25,190 bases of DNA from IMG/VR virus record IMGVR_UViG_3300025869_000091, positions 1 to 25,190 of that record, one strand, 5' to 3'. Made by a program: the position numbers and the translations under genes. Positions within the stretch are counted from its first letter, which is position 1, and every line of letters begins with the position of its first letter. Origin of the DNA: a virus. Shown piece by piece: positions 15,812-22,303 of the stretch. A model generated the notes under the pieces. It was not told where the DNA came from and searched no databases. It worked only from the letters and a program-made list of their open reading frames with translations.

Positions 15812-15840
15812 ATTGTAAATTATTTTTAGTTTTATGTAAA
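15812..15840 (-). promoter_or_regulatory. Promoter for endonuclease-glycosyltransferase unit
   Basis: On the minus strand TTTACA (15835-15840), a 17-base spacer and TACAAT (15812-15817) fit the bacterial -35/-10 consensus with one mismatch each. Transcription would start near 15805, less than 10 bases before the endonuclease ATG. It follows a region that looks terminating for the capsid transcript, so the endonuclease and transferase appear separately expressed. Confidence 0.6.
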
Positions 15841-15893
15841 GTGTAAAATAGTCTAAGTTGTCTTTTATACTATATCAGGTAAAATACCTTATT

Positions 15894-16064
15894 ATGAAAA
15901 AAGAACTTTCAAGAGAAGAAGAGTTAATTGCTAAAGTAGAAAGGCAATTTACAATTCAGGCTTCTCAGACAATAAGTTTTAAGGAAGAGAAAGAAGGAAG
16001 TGTTTTCTGGTATGACCCAAAGATGATTCCACTATCTCGACCTCTAAACTATAAAAAGAAATAA
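15894..16064 (+). CDS. Small plus-strand protein of unknown function
   Basis: A 56-aa protein starting at ATG 15894, on the opposite strand to the rest of the window. A longer reading from TTG 15858 is possible but the ATG follows a small AGGTA/TACCT inverted repeat (15877-15888). The ribosome site (AGG) is 14 bases away and weak. The protein starts with charged helix (KKELSREEELIAKVERQFTI), then EEKEGSVFWYDPKMIPLSRP and a Lys-rich end. I recognise no family. Its stop codon lies in the stem of the terminator-like hairpin. A single inverted gene with its own ends in a structural operon is typical of a moron-like insertion, but the evidence is limited to orientation, length and composition. Confidence 0.5.
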   Translation: MKKELSREEELIAKVERQFTIQASQTISFKEEKEGSVFWYDPKMIPLSRPLNYKKK

Positions 16065-16085
16065 GAGGTTAGTGCTAATCTCTTA
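16062..16085 (-). terminator. Probable terminator of the leftward capsid transcript
   Basis: An inverted repeat of 10 pairs including one G-T pair (TAAGAGGTTA and TAATCTCTTA, loop GTGC) is followed on the minus strand by UUUCUUUUUAU. That is a rho-independent terminator pattern for transcripts coming from the capsid gene. In the plus direction the same stem includes the stop codon of the small plus-strand gene but has no clean U-run. Confidence 0.6.
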
Positions 16086-16134
16086 GCTTTCTACGTTGCT
16101 CACATTCCTGTGTTGCTACCCTCGTTTAAGTATT

Positions 16135-16302
16135 TTACCCAAGCAATTGCAAACAAGAAAGAACTTTAAACATTCTTTTTTTGAATAATAACTTTTGATA
16201 AGTTCTTAGTGAAGAAGTTGTTATTAAGTTTGTCATTTCAAATACCTCGCTTTTTGATATTTGAACTTTTAATCCATGTTCTATGGAAGTCTTTTTATCC
16301 AT
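16135..16302 (-). CDS. Possible small protein, low confidence
   Basis: A 55-codon frame reading MDKKTSIEHGLKVQISKSEV at its start and ending LSCLQLLG. It is in the same direction as the neighbouring late genes and begins within one of the TCCAT/ATGGA repeats. There is no ribosome site before the ATG, and in AT-rich DNA a frame of this length can occur by chance. I recognise nothing in it. Listed so that it is not lost. Confidence 0.2.
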   Translation of the reverse strand: MDKKTSIEHGLKVQISKSEVFEMTNLITTSSLRTYQKLLFKKRMFKVLSCLQLLG

Positions 16303-16312
16303 GACTTATGGA
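16273..16312. repeat. Two tandem inverted repeats TCCAT-N5-ATGGA
   Basis: The unit TCCAT-N5-ATGGA occurs at 16273-16287 and again at 16298-16312, 25 bases apart, each with similar flanks (AT before, A[A/G]T after). Paired dyads of this kind commonly bind dimeric repressors or activators. They lie just downstream of the capsid gene hairpin on the minus strand. Confidence 0.5.
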
Positions 16313-16315
16313 AAT

Positions 16316-16339
16316 AAGGGAGCAGTTGCCTACTCCCTT
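16316..16339 (-). terminator. GCAA-tetraloop hairpin after the major capsid gene
   Basis: Reading leftward, arm AAGGGAGTAG, loop GCAA, arm CTGCTCCCTT: ten pairs including one U-G wobble, closed by a GNRA tetraloop, 11 bases after the capsid stop codon. The following UUAUUUCC is only moderately U-rich, so it may act as a weak terminator or protect the 3' end of the abundant capsid message. Confidence 0.65.
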
Positions 16340-16350
16340 TAATGTCTTTG

Positions 16351-17301
16351 TTAGCTTACACAAGCAGTTAACAGATAACCTAATTCTGGAGCTGCAATCT
16401 TTTCATCTTGATAATATTGAACTCTTAAATTAGTAAAGTTTCTGTGGTCTGGGTCATCCCATTTTTCGACAGCGAATGGTGCTCCGAACATTGGGTTTGT
16501 CCATCTAAATCCATACATTAGTGATGGATTTTTGCCATCAGTTTCAGCATTAGCAAAGTGACCTAAGACTGTATTTTTTCCCCACACATCTGAGAAAGAA
16601 TCAGCTAGATTTTCACTACCACCATTGATGACTGACTTACCTACATAAACATTTGCTACATCAAACAATGAAGCTAGAAGGTCAGATGTTACAACACCTT
16701 TTTGAACATACTTAATTCTGTCAAGAATGTCTGCGTGTCTAATAAGTGCATCATAACATTGTTTACCTAAGATAATTGTATTAGGCTCTAATCCTGTTGT
16801 GCTTCTAATTGCTTCTTTAGCTGTAGCAATATCTCCGAATGGGTCTGAAGTACCTGCTGCACTTGAATCCCATTTAGAACTAACTGCTGCTGTGCCACCT
16901 AAGTTGCTTCCAGTAGTTAGAATTCCTGCTACTCTGTTTTCCATATCTAAGTTTAAAAGATTGAAAAGATTTCTTGCTGCCTTCTCATCTAACTTTAATG
17001 GATTGTCTTGGTTTACTAAAGTTTCGTAATCCATTTCATCTACTAATGCATAGTTAGTTGCATAGTAAGAATCAGAGGATACGTTAAACTGTGCTGTTCT
17101 ACCTTTAGTTCTTGGAGCTCTTACTGTTGTACTTGGTACTCTAAAGAAATCGCCTTTGTCATACTTGAAATACAAATCAGATTGTTTTGCTACATCAACT
17201 ATCGGAAGAAAATTTTGTACGACTGTTCCTACTGGCTCAAATCCAACAACTAAATTGGATAATGGTCTGTCAATATGAACGTCTCTTGATGTTATTCCCA
17301 T
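16351..17301 (-). CDS. Major capsid protein (HK97-fold type)
   Basis: A 316-aa protein, start supported by AGGAGATT 9 bases before ATG. The opening (DRPLSNLVVGFEPVGTVVQN then FLPIVDVAKQSDLYFKYDKG) matches the N-arm of a class of major capsid proteins that I know from Mu-like and marine phages. Residues 60-130 (RAPRTKGRTAQFNVSSDSYY; YALVDEMDYETLVNQDNPL) fit the E-loop and spine helix regions, and the C-terminus has LMYGFRWTNPMFGAPFAVEK. It lies after the decoration gene and is followed by a strong hairpin. Length and order agree with an uncleaved-size HK97-fold capsid subunit of about 34 kDa. No head-fibre domain is fused. Confidence 0.85.
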   Translation of the reverse strand: MGITSRDVHIDRPLSNLVVGFEPVGTVVQNFLPIVDVAKQSDLYFKYDKGDFFRVPSTTVRAPRTKGRTAQFNVSSDSYYATNYALVDEMDYETLVNQDNPLKLDEKAARNLFNLLNLDMENRVAGILTTGSNLGGTAAVSSKWDSSAAGTSDPFGDIATAKEAIRSTTGLEPNTIILGKQCYDALIRHADILDRIKYVQKGVVTSDLLASLFDVANVYVGKSVINGGSENLADSFSDVWGKNTVLGHFANAETDGKNPSLMYGFRWTNPMFGAPFAVEKWDDPDHRNFTNLRVQYYQDEKIAAPELGYLLTACVS

Positions 17302-17327
17302 AATTTATAATCTCCTATAATTTTTTA

Positions 17328-17690
17328 TTAACCTCTGTAGCCATTGTGCTGTACTAATAGTTGGAAGTAACCACCACTTGCTACTGATGTTATTGATTTA
17401 CCAAGAATGTATTGTCCTGATGTTGCTGCTAAACCTGTACCAGATGCAGTTACTGAAATCCAGCTTCCTGCTCCTACAGTTCCACCTGCAAAACATCTTG
17501 TGAGTCCACCAACTGTAACAGTTGCGTTCTCACCACTCTGTGGTTTGTTGTTTAAAACTCCAAGAACTCCTGCACCAGCAGCAACTCTTAAAGCAATCAT
17601 GTTTTCACCAGATGATACATTCACAATTTTATATTGTGCTGTACTTAAATCTTCTGATGCTACCATACCTATGTATTGTTTTTGTGACAT
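17328..17690 (-). CDS. Capsid decoration protein (DUF2190 / gpD-like)
   Basis: A 120-aa beta-rich protein with many Gly, Ala, Val and Ser: GMVASEDLSTAQYKIVNVSS, GAGVLGVLNNKPQSGENATV and GGTVGAGSWISVTASGTG. The sequence of short strands joined by Gly turns is the DUF2190 pattern of head decoration proteins that stabilise the capsid, and the gene lies directly before the capsid gene. Mu and lambda have analogous small proteins in this slot. No catalytic residues are seen. Confidence is good for virion decoration and moderate for the exact family. Confidence 0.75.
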   Translation of the reverse strand: MSQKQYIGMVASEDLSTAQYKIVNVSSGENMIALRVAAGAGVLGVLNNKPQSGENATVTVGGLTRCFAGGTVGAGSWISVTASGTGLAATSGQYILGKSITSVASGGYFQLLVQHNGYRG

Positions 17691-17711
17691 AATTTATTTA
17701 CCTCTCCTGTT

Positions 17712-18221
17712 TTATTTTGTTCCTTCGTATTCTGCTTTTAAAGTTTCATCATCTTTTAAAACTAAATCTAAAGCTTCTGAATACTGACTTGCTTTACCAT
17801 GCTTGATATAAAGTTTTGCTCTTCGGTCAACTTCATCTCCTGCATTGTCATAAGGTAATCTGTCCACAATGAATTCTCCTGATTCGGAAATTTCTGCAAA
17901 CTCAACCAACTTAGGTAAAGATTCTATGATTGATTCCACTAACTCAAACTGTGATAGTTCAATAGTTTTTTCTTCAACAGTATAACTATAGACTTTGTTG
18001 TCATTTGTAGTTTCAAGTAAAGCTTTCAACTGATTCTCAAAAGCAGGAAGTATCCTTCCAACTTCTTTCTGATGAGATATAAATGCAGATATTTTTTCAG
18101 CTCTCTGCTGAGATTTTCTTTCATTTAACTCCTTATCAGTTTTGGCTTTTTCTTCTTTAAGTTTTGCAATTTGATTTTGCAAAGCCTTAAATTCTTTAAT
18201 GGATATGTTTGTATCATCCAT
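17712..18221 (-). CDS. Nested scaffold protein (Mu gpZ / lambda Nu3-like), in-frame internal start
   Basis: Inside the protease gene, ATG at 18221 (residue 291) is preceded by AAAGGAG at a spacing of 9 bases, a near-perfect ribosome site. Translation from it gives a 169-aa protein equal to the C-terminal helical region (MDDTNISIKEFKALQNQIAK at the start). In Mu (gpI/gpZ) and lambda (C/Nu3) the separate scaffold is made exactly this way. The predicted protein is acidic and coiled-coil rich, as a scaffold should be. The evidence is the ribosome site plus the domain boundary that falls just before it. Confidence 0.8.
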   Translation of the reverse strand: MDDTNISIKEFKALQNQIAKLKEEKAKTDKELNERKSQQRAEKISAFISHQKEVGRILPAFENQLKALLETTNDNKVYSYTVEEKTIELSQFELVESIIESLPKLVEFAEISESGEFIVDRLPYDNAGDEVDRRAKLYIKHGKASQYSEALDLVLKDDETLKAEYEGTK

Positions 18222-19091
18222 AACTTCGGTCTCCTTTTCTAAGTAGAATTTAAACTCTGCATCTTTGTTATATAATCCAGAAATACTTTCAAGATTAGTA
18301 ACAGCAGGAATCTCGCTACCTAGAAGTGCAACAGCTTTTAAGACTCTATCAAGAGTCATTCCATTGCTCTTATAATTCCAATAAATTTCAGAACTTACTC
18401 TTTTGTAGTTTCCTCGTTTAATGGCTTCATAAACTTTTTTAGGAAGATTTACAAAGTTAGCAAGAAGCTTCTCGCCTTCTGTATAAATCTTGTTAACATA
18501 ACCTAGAGCTGGAGCTCCATCGAGCATTTCAGGTTGCTCTTCGTTATGTCCTAATTTTAATGGTGGTTGAAAACCTGTTTCATCAAAGTTATCGACCATT
18601 GCATTCAAATCTTTTGCTGTATATTTATCTCCATTCCAGATGCCTTCTGAGAATATCTCTACCCCTTCCAGATTAAATGTAGTTTCTACTTGATGATTTC
18701 TAGCACTTGTTTCTGTTTTTTCACAATCGCAATCTGGTTTTGCTTCTTCGCAATCGCAATTAAGTTGAGAATTTTTTTTCTCATCCTCATGGTCTCCTTC
18801 CATTTCTTTATCATCATCATCTTTCATTTCTTTATCTTCATCTTCTTTCATCTTAGCTTCTTCTTCTTCGAGAGCTTGTTCATACTCTTCGTGAGTGGGA
18901 AATGGCATATACATAACTTTTTCTTCATCTTCTATGGTTAGCTTCATTTCATGAGAGCCCTTGCCACCCATTTCTTTTGCTCTTGCATCTGCTTCTTCTT
19001 CAGTTGCATAAACATCTTTTTCCATAACTTTCTCTTCTTCTTTTTCCTCAACCTCAGTTTCTTCTTCGGTGACTTTTACATCATCTGCCAT
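17712..19091 (-). CDS. Head maturation protease with scaffold domain (Mu gpI-like)
   Basis: A 459-aa protein starting at ATG 19091 behind GGGAGAAG; the reading from 19118 has no ribosome site. Residues 1-110 are very acidic. Residues 111-125 hold CDCEEAKPDCDCEK, two C-x-C pairs that could bind metal. Residues 135-275 form the Mu I-protein protease: FSEGIWNGDKYTAKDLNAMV, PPLKLGHNE with H182, GAPALGYVNKIY, and RVSSEIYWN with S233/S234 as the likely nucleophile region. Residues 291-459 are a helical scaffold with a coiled coil (KALQNQIAKLKEEKAKTDKE). This is the protease-plus-scaffold design of Mu gpI/gpZ. The protease cuts the scaffold after head assembly. A palindrome TGCTAAA-A-TTTAGCA precedes the ribosome site. 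Confidence 0.85.
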   Translation of the reverse strand: MADDVKVTEEETEVEEKEEEKVMEKDVYATEEEADARAKEMGGKGSHEMKLTIEDEEKVMYMPFPTHEEYEQALEEEEAKMKEDEDKEMKDDDDKEMEGDHEDEKKNSQLNCDCEEAKPDCDCEKTETSARNHQVETTFNLEGVEIFSEGIWNGDKYTAKDLNAMVDNFDETGFQPPLKLGHNEEQPEMLDGAPALGYVNKIYTEGEKLLANFVNLPKKVYEAIKRGNYKRVSSEIYWNYKSNGMTLDRVLKAVALLGSEIPAVTNLESISGLYNKDAEFKFYLEKETEVMDDTNISIKEFKALQNQIAKLKEEKAKTDKELNERKSQQRAEKISAFISHQKEVGRILPAFENQLKALLETTNDNKVYSYTVEEKTIELSQFELVESIIESLPKLVEFAEISESGEFIVDRLPYDNAGDEVDRRAKLYIKHGKASQYSEALDLVLKDDETLKAEYEGTK

Positions 19092-19163
19092 TTTCTTCTC
19101 CCTGCTAAAATTTAGCATAAATAATTTTATTTGAGTTTCTAAGAACTTCGAAGAACAGCTTTG

Positions 19164-19340
19164 TTAGAATGTTTGGATGTAGCCACAACGACCACACTTA
19201 ACCTCTCCTGCAAGTAAGCCATCCTTATTGTATTTTGCCAGAAGTTTATTACATTTGCAACAACGTGCTTCTGTTTTTATTAGTGTTTGTATAAATTTTT
19301 TAGCATCTTCTAAGGTTGTTAGAGATTGCACATTAGTCAT
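19164..19340 (-). CDS. Com-like zinc-ribbon protein
   Basis: A 58-aa gene starting at 19340, overlapping the portal stop as ATGA, so translation is coupled. The C-terminal part has C27-x2-C30 (CCKC) and C49-x2-C52 (CGRC) separated by 18 residues, followed by GYIQ. This is the zinc-ribbon arrangement of Mu Com (R-C-x-x-C-N-x-L-L ... C-x-R-C-G). Mu Com binds mRNA and activates translation of mom, but Com-like genes also occur in many phages at the head-gene junction without mom, and no mom gene is visible here. An RNA-binding or structural role is possible. The first 20 residues are helical. The zinc-binding residues are complete. Confidence 0.8.
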   Translation of the reverse strand: MTNVQSLTTLEDAKKFIQTLIKTEARCCKCNKLLAKYNKDGLLAGEVKCGRCGYIQTF

Positions 19341-21874
19341 TCGGTCATTCCAGACAGCTCAATTATTTCTTGTAAGTCTGCTTCGCTACTCCATTCAACT
19401 GGTAAATCATCTTTAGTCATGAACACTAAAATAGTTCTACAGTTATAATGTAGAGGTGGAGTTAAATCATTTAAGAGTCCTTCATCTTGTACTCTTATCT
19501 GTGGCTCTAGCTCTGCAACTAATTCACAAACTTCAGAAGTTTCATTATCTAAGACTGCTGATAATTGATATCCGATAATAAAATCTTTTACATCTTTATC
19601 ATCACCAACTTCTCTTCTACCATAATTGTAAGCACCAAGATTTGCAGTTCTTACAATTGCCTGTGTCCTATATCCAGTCATTGCTTTCCCTGTTTTTCCA
19701 GATATCTCTGTACCATCTGCAATGTAAGGATTAAATCCTTGCTGAATTGCAATAGTTGTTTTAGGAATTGAATGTCCTTTAACTAAACTATCTAATAAAA
19801 TAGTAGACATATTGTTTGTCAAAGTTGCTGATATTTTTTTAACATCAAGTCTTGCTTTTGATTTAAAGTATCTTGTAAATCCTGAAGTTAAGATGCCAAC
19901 TCCAATTTTAGTTTTTAAGAACTTCTTTGGTAAAGATTCTCTGGCTTCTGTCTTTCCAATCGTATATGAATCGGTATAACCTTTCTCGAATACTTTAATC
20001 AGCTCTGTTTTAAATTTAAGGTCGAGATTATCAATAGCTGTAAAATCAAACTCATTCTTATTCATTTTATTTGTAACATAAGTTTGTACTGCTTCCATTT
20101 GCTTAGTCATGACTTTATGAACTGACTCTTCAAACTCTAAGTCTAATCTGTCTAATGACCTTTCTATTTTTTTAAAGTCTACTCTTTTTTCTGCTGAAGA
20201 TTTTGCATAATGTTTGTGTGCATCTTGTGAATGATTTTTTAGATGATTGACAATCCTTCTACTCCAACTGAATCCTGCATCACCACCCCAAAGAGCCCAA
20301 GCAATTCTTCCTGCACTTGGATATCCATCTTCACCTCTTTCAAAACCTTTGCCTTGTTTGTCGACTTCGTGTCTTGAGAAATATGAGAACATTCTTTTAA
20401 CTGTATCAATACTTAAATTTTGTCTGTTGCTTAATTGGTTTGCTCTGGCAACACCAACCTGAGTCCCACCTCTGTTGAATTCTTTTCTCCAAGCAAGTCC
20501 ACGTTCTGCTTCTGCCTTCATAGACTCTGTTGGTTTAGTATCTATTTCTGATATTGGTGCATAAGTATTTTCTGTTACAGTTTCAGCTTCTTCCTCGATT
20601 ACTTCTTCATCTGGAGTTTCTTCAATCTCAGTATCAGGCTTCTCTGGGTCTAAATCTTTTTCTGGAAAATTAAGTTGCCTTCTAAGTACATTCTCATCTT
20701 CCAGAGTTGGAATCACAACTCCTTTCTCGACTGCTGTAATAAATAAAGTTTGTAGTTGTAGCTTCTGGTCATCTGTCATTGGATTGAATACAAACTTAGG
20801 TAGCTCTTCAACATTAGAGTAGTTATAAGAAACTAATCTTTTTATTAACTGCTCGTTCATAACAGTTTCTTCTATATCTTGTCTTAGCTTTTGTATTACC
20901 CAAAGAAATACATCAAAATGAATTTTAGCTTGTGAATAAGCTCCTGTATCTCCTTCTGCCATTAATCTGTCAGGAATTAGGATTGAACGTGCTATTGACT
21001 TGTTATAGAAGTTTAGAGCTGTGTTAAAATCGTTTGTAGATGCTCTGGTAGATTCTAACAATCCAATATCGTACTCATCCATTCTGTGAGTAATAGAAGT
21101 CTTAGCTGTAAGGTTATCTAAAATATTCCTGAGATTATTTCTTCCTGATGGGTCGTTGGACTTATACTTTCCGATGATAGTTGGATTTGCAAATCTTTCT
21201 AAATAGATATTCCACATTTTGATTAGAACATCTTTACTCCAGTAACCTCGATAAGCAGGTCTTAAATCTGATGTGCCATAGTGATTGCCAAATTCTTTTT
21301 GATAACTAAATACTAAGAACTTGCTGGTTGGATAATACTTTTCCTCACCACCTTTATCATAAACAATTCCATCTTTTAAAAGATTAGAAAATTCATCTAC
21401 TGCAAATCTGTAATAATAAGGTTGCTTTGTTTTAAGATTTTTAAGACCTATCTTTCCTTGATGGATTCCTGAGTCAAATGTTTTGTAATTAATTTCTGTA
21501 ATTGAGTATCCATAATCTAATGCAGTCATCATTTCTAAAGTTGCATCAATAAGACTTCCTTGCATTTTATCAAAGCAGTAACTTACGAAGTCAGCGACTT
21601 CTACATCTTGCTCATCATTTGATGCAGGTAAGATTTCATAGTTAGGTGCTAAGGTTGCAAATTTCTTTAATGTAAGACAAGCCTTCACTTGGTCATCAAT
21701 TCTCATCTGGTCATAAATTGGAAATCCTTTTCTACCTAACAAGGTATCTGGATTGTAAGGAATGATTGTGCCTTTGAGATATAAGTTATCTTCAGATGAT
21801 GCAATTTCTTTCATCTCTGGTTTAGTATCTTGGAAATTTTTTTGTACCTGTTCTAAAGTTTCTGATATAGCCAT
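19337..21874 (-). CDS. Portal protein fused to Mu gpF-like head morphogenesis domain
   Basis: An 845-aa fusion. Residues 1-410 are a Mu gp29-like (DUF935) portal: QMRIDDQVKACLTLKKFATL, ALDYGYSITEINYK, YLERFANPTIIGKYKSND and RSILIPDRLMAEGDTGAYSQ. Residues 410-450 form an acidic linker (EEEVIEEEAE-like). Residues about 452-545 carry an uncharacterised domain with RGLAWRKEFNRGGTQVGVAR, MFSYFSRHEVDKQGKGFE, GYPSAGRIAWALWGGDAG, which recurs in many phages. Residues 640-815 are the Mu gpF / SPP1 gp7 minor head protein: AIVRTANLGAYNYGRREVGD, then VLDNETSEVC and the end PPLHYNCRTILVF. Portal and gpF are separate genes in Mu. The portal dodecamer is the DNA entry gate, and the gpF part works inside or at the head during assembly. 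The Com-like gene is coupled downstream. Confidence 0.85.
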   Translation of the reverse strand: MAISETLEQVQKNFQDTKPEMKEIASSEDNLYLKGTIIPYNPDTLLGRKGFPIYDQMRIDDQVKACLTLKKFATLAPNYEILPASNDEQDVEVADFVSYCFDKMQGSLIDATLEMMTALDYGYSITEINYKTFDSGIHQGKIGLKNLKTKQPYYYRFAVDEFSNLLKDGIVYDKGGEEKYYPTSKFLVFSYQKEFGNHYGTSDLRPAYRGYWSKDVLIKMWNIYLERFANPTIIGKYKSNDPSGRNNLRNILDNLTAKTSITHRMDEYDIGLLESTRASTNDFNTALNFYNKSIARSILIPDRLMAEGDTGAYSQAKIHFDVFLWVIQKLRQDIEETVMNEQLIKRLVSYNYSNVEELPKFVFNPMTDDQKLQLQTLFITAVEKGVVIPTLEDENVLRRQLNFPEKDLDPEKPDTEIEETPDEEVIEEEAETVTENTYAPISEIDTKPTESMKAEAERGLAWRKEFNRGGTQVGVARANQLSNRQNLSIDTVKRMFSYFSRHEVDKQGKGFERGEDGYPSAGRIAWALWGGDAGFSWSRRIVNHLKNHSQDAHKHYAKSSAEKRVDFKKIERSLDRLDLEFEESVHKVMTKQMEAVQTYVTNKMNKNEFDFTAIDNLDLKFKTELIKVFEKGYTDSYTIGKTEARESLPKKFLKTKIGVGILTSGFTRYFKSKARLDVKKISATLTNNMSTILLDSLVKGHSIPKTTIAIQQGFNPYIADGTEISGKTGKAMTGYRTQAIVRTANLGAYNYGRREVGDDKDVKDFIIGYQLSAVLDNETSEVCELVAELEPQIRVQDEGLLNDLTPPLHYNCRTILVFMTKDDLPVEWSSEADLQEIIELSGMTE

Positions 21875-21915
21875 GTTGAATTAAAGTTTAAATTAATAGT
21901 TGTATTTATGCAAGA

Positions 21916-21956
21916 GGGTCAGCAAAAGCTCGGAAGGAATTATCCGATACTGACCC
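21916..21956. other. Structured hairpin upstream of the portal gene
   Basis: GGGTCAG (21916-21922) pairs with CTGACCC (21950-21956), with an inner TCGGA/TCCGA pair (21930-21934 and 21943-21947). It sits between an accessory gene and the portal gene, in the 5' leader of a possible leftward transcript. On the minus strand it is followed by UCUUGCAU and not a U-run, so it is more likely a leader structure or RNA-processing site than a terminator. Confidence 0.5.
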
Positions 21957-21963
21957 ACAGATT

Positions 21964-21991
21964 ATTATAGCTCATTCACCAAAGAGGTCAT
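21964..21991 (-). promoter_or_regulatory. Possible weak promoter before the portal gene
   Basis: A perfect -10 box TATAAT (21964-21969) has ATGACC as a poor -35 box at a 16-base distance (21986-21991). It lies at the end of the 93-aa gene and would transcribe the hairpin and the portal gene. In AT-rich DNA TATAAT alone is weak evidence. Confidence 0.3.
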
Positions 21992-22253
21992 TAGTTAAAT
22001 CTTTGCCATCTTCTGGATGACCAACGACTGTATGCCAACCATCTTTTCTGTAAACTTTTACAATGTCTCTAGCATAGACACTTCCAACTTCATCGAACAT
22101 TCCAATCTCAGTTCCATGACAATCAACCAGTACAACTGATTTTAAACCACGACCTTGCTTTGGACTTTCTAGTAGCACACTTGTTACTGGTGCTCCAAGC
22201 TGAACTGTCTTTAGATTGTCACCTTTCTTTAAATCTTTAAATTTTATTTCCAT
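21972..22253 (-). CDS. Unknown protein, second gene of accessory cassette 1
   Basis: A 93-aa protein starting at ATG 22253 behind AAGGGGAAAATA. It has a Lys-rich N-terminus (EIKFKDLKKGDNLKTVQLG), a central beta part (GLKSVVLVDCHGTEIGMF) and a segment GSVYARDIVKVYRKDGWHTV. The phrase K-G-D near the start and the D-I-V-x-V-Y later recall small barrel proteins found in phages, but I cannot name a family. One Cys and one His are present. It forms a cassette with the gene upstream behind the duplicated promoter. A role in regulation or host take-over is possible but unsupported by motif. Confidence 0.6.
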   Translation of the reverse strand: MEIKFKDLKKGDNLKTVQLGAPVTSVLLESPKQGRGLKSVVLVDCHGTEIGMFDEVGSVYARDIVKVYRKDGWHTVVGHPEDGKDLTNDLFGE

Positions 22254-22263
22254 TATTTTCCCC

Positions 22264-22290
22264 TTCCTGATTTTTGGTGAGAATCAGGAA
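22264..22290. other. Intergenic hairpin in accessory cassette 1
   Basis: A perfect 9-base inverted repeat (TTCCTGATT and AATCAGGAA) with a 9-base loop lies between the two genes. On the minus-strand transcript the stem ends right where the ribosome site (AAGGGGA) of the downstream gene begins, so folding could affect its translation. The second cassette has a hairpin in the equivalent place. Confidence 0.55.
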
Positions 22291-22303
22291 ACTCATTTGA
22301 ACT

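Larger units (their letters stand above)
16086..16315. other. Structured intergenic region between capsid gene and small plus-strand gene
   Basis: No confidently coding gene is seen in these 230 bases. There is a long imperfect hairpin (AATAATAACTT 16184-16194 with AAGTTGTTATT 16215-16225, one wobble pair), an AAAGAA/TTCTTT repeat near 16158-16178, and the paired inverted repeats listed separately. A 55-codon minus-strand reading frame also crosses it. The region may hold a leader, operator or small RNA, but the sequence alone does not decide. Confidence 0.4.

Noticed and set aside
19228-19416. 62-codon plus-strand frame over the Com-like gene
   Set aside because: It is antisense to the Com-like gene and the portal end, both with clear motifs.
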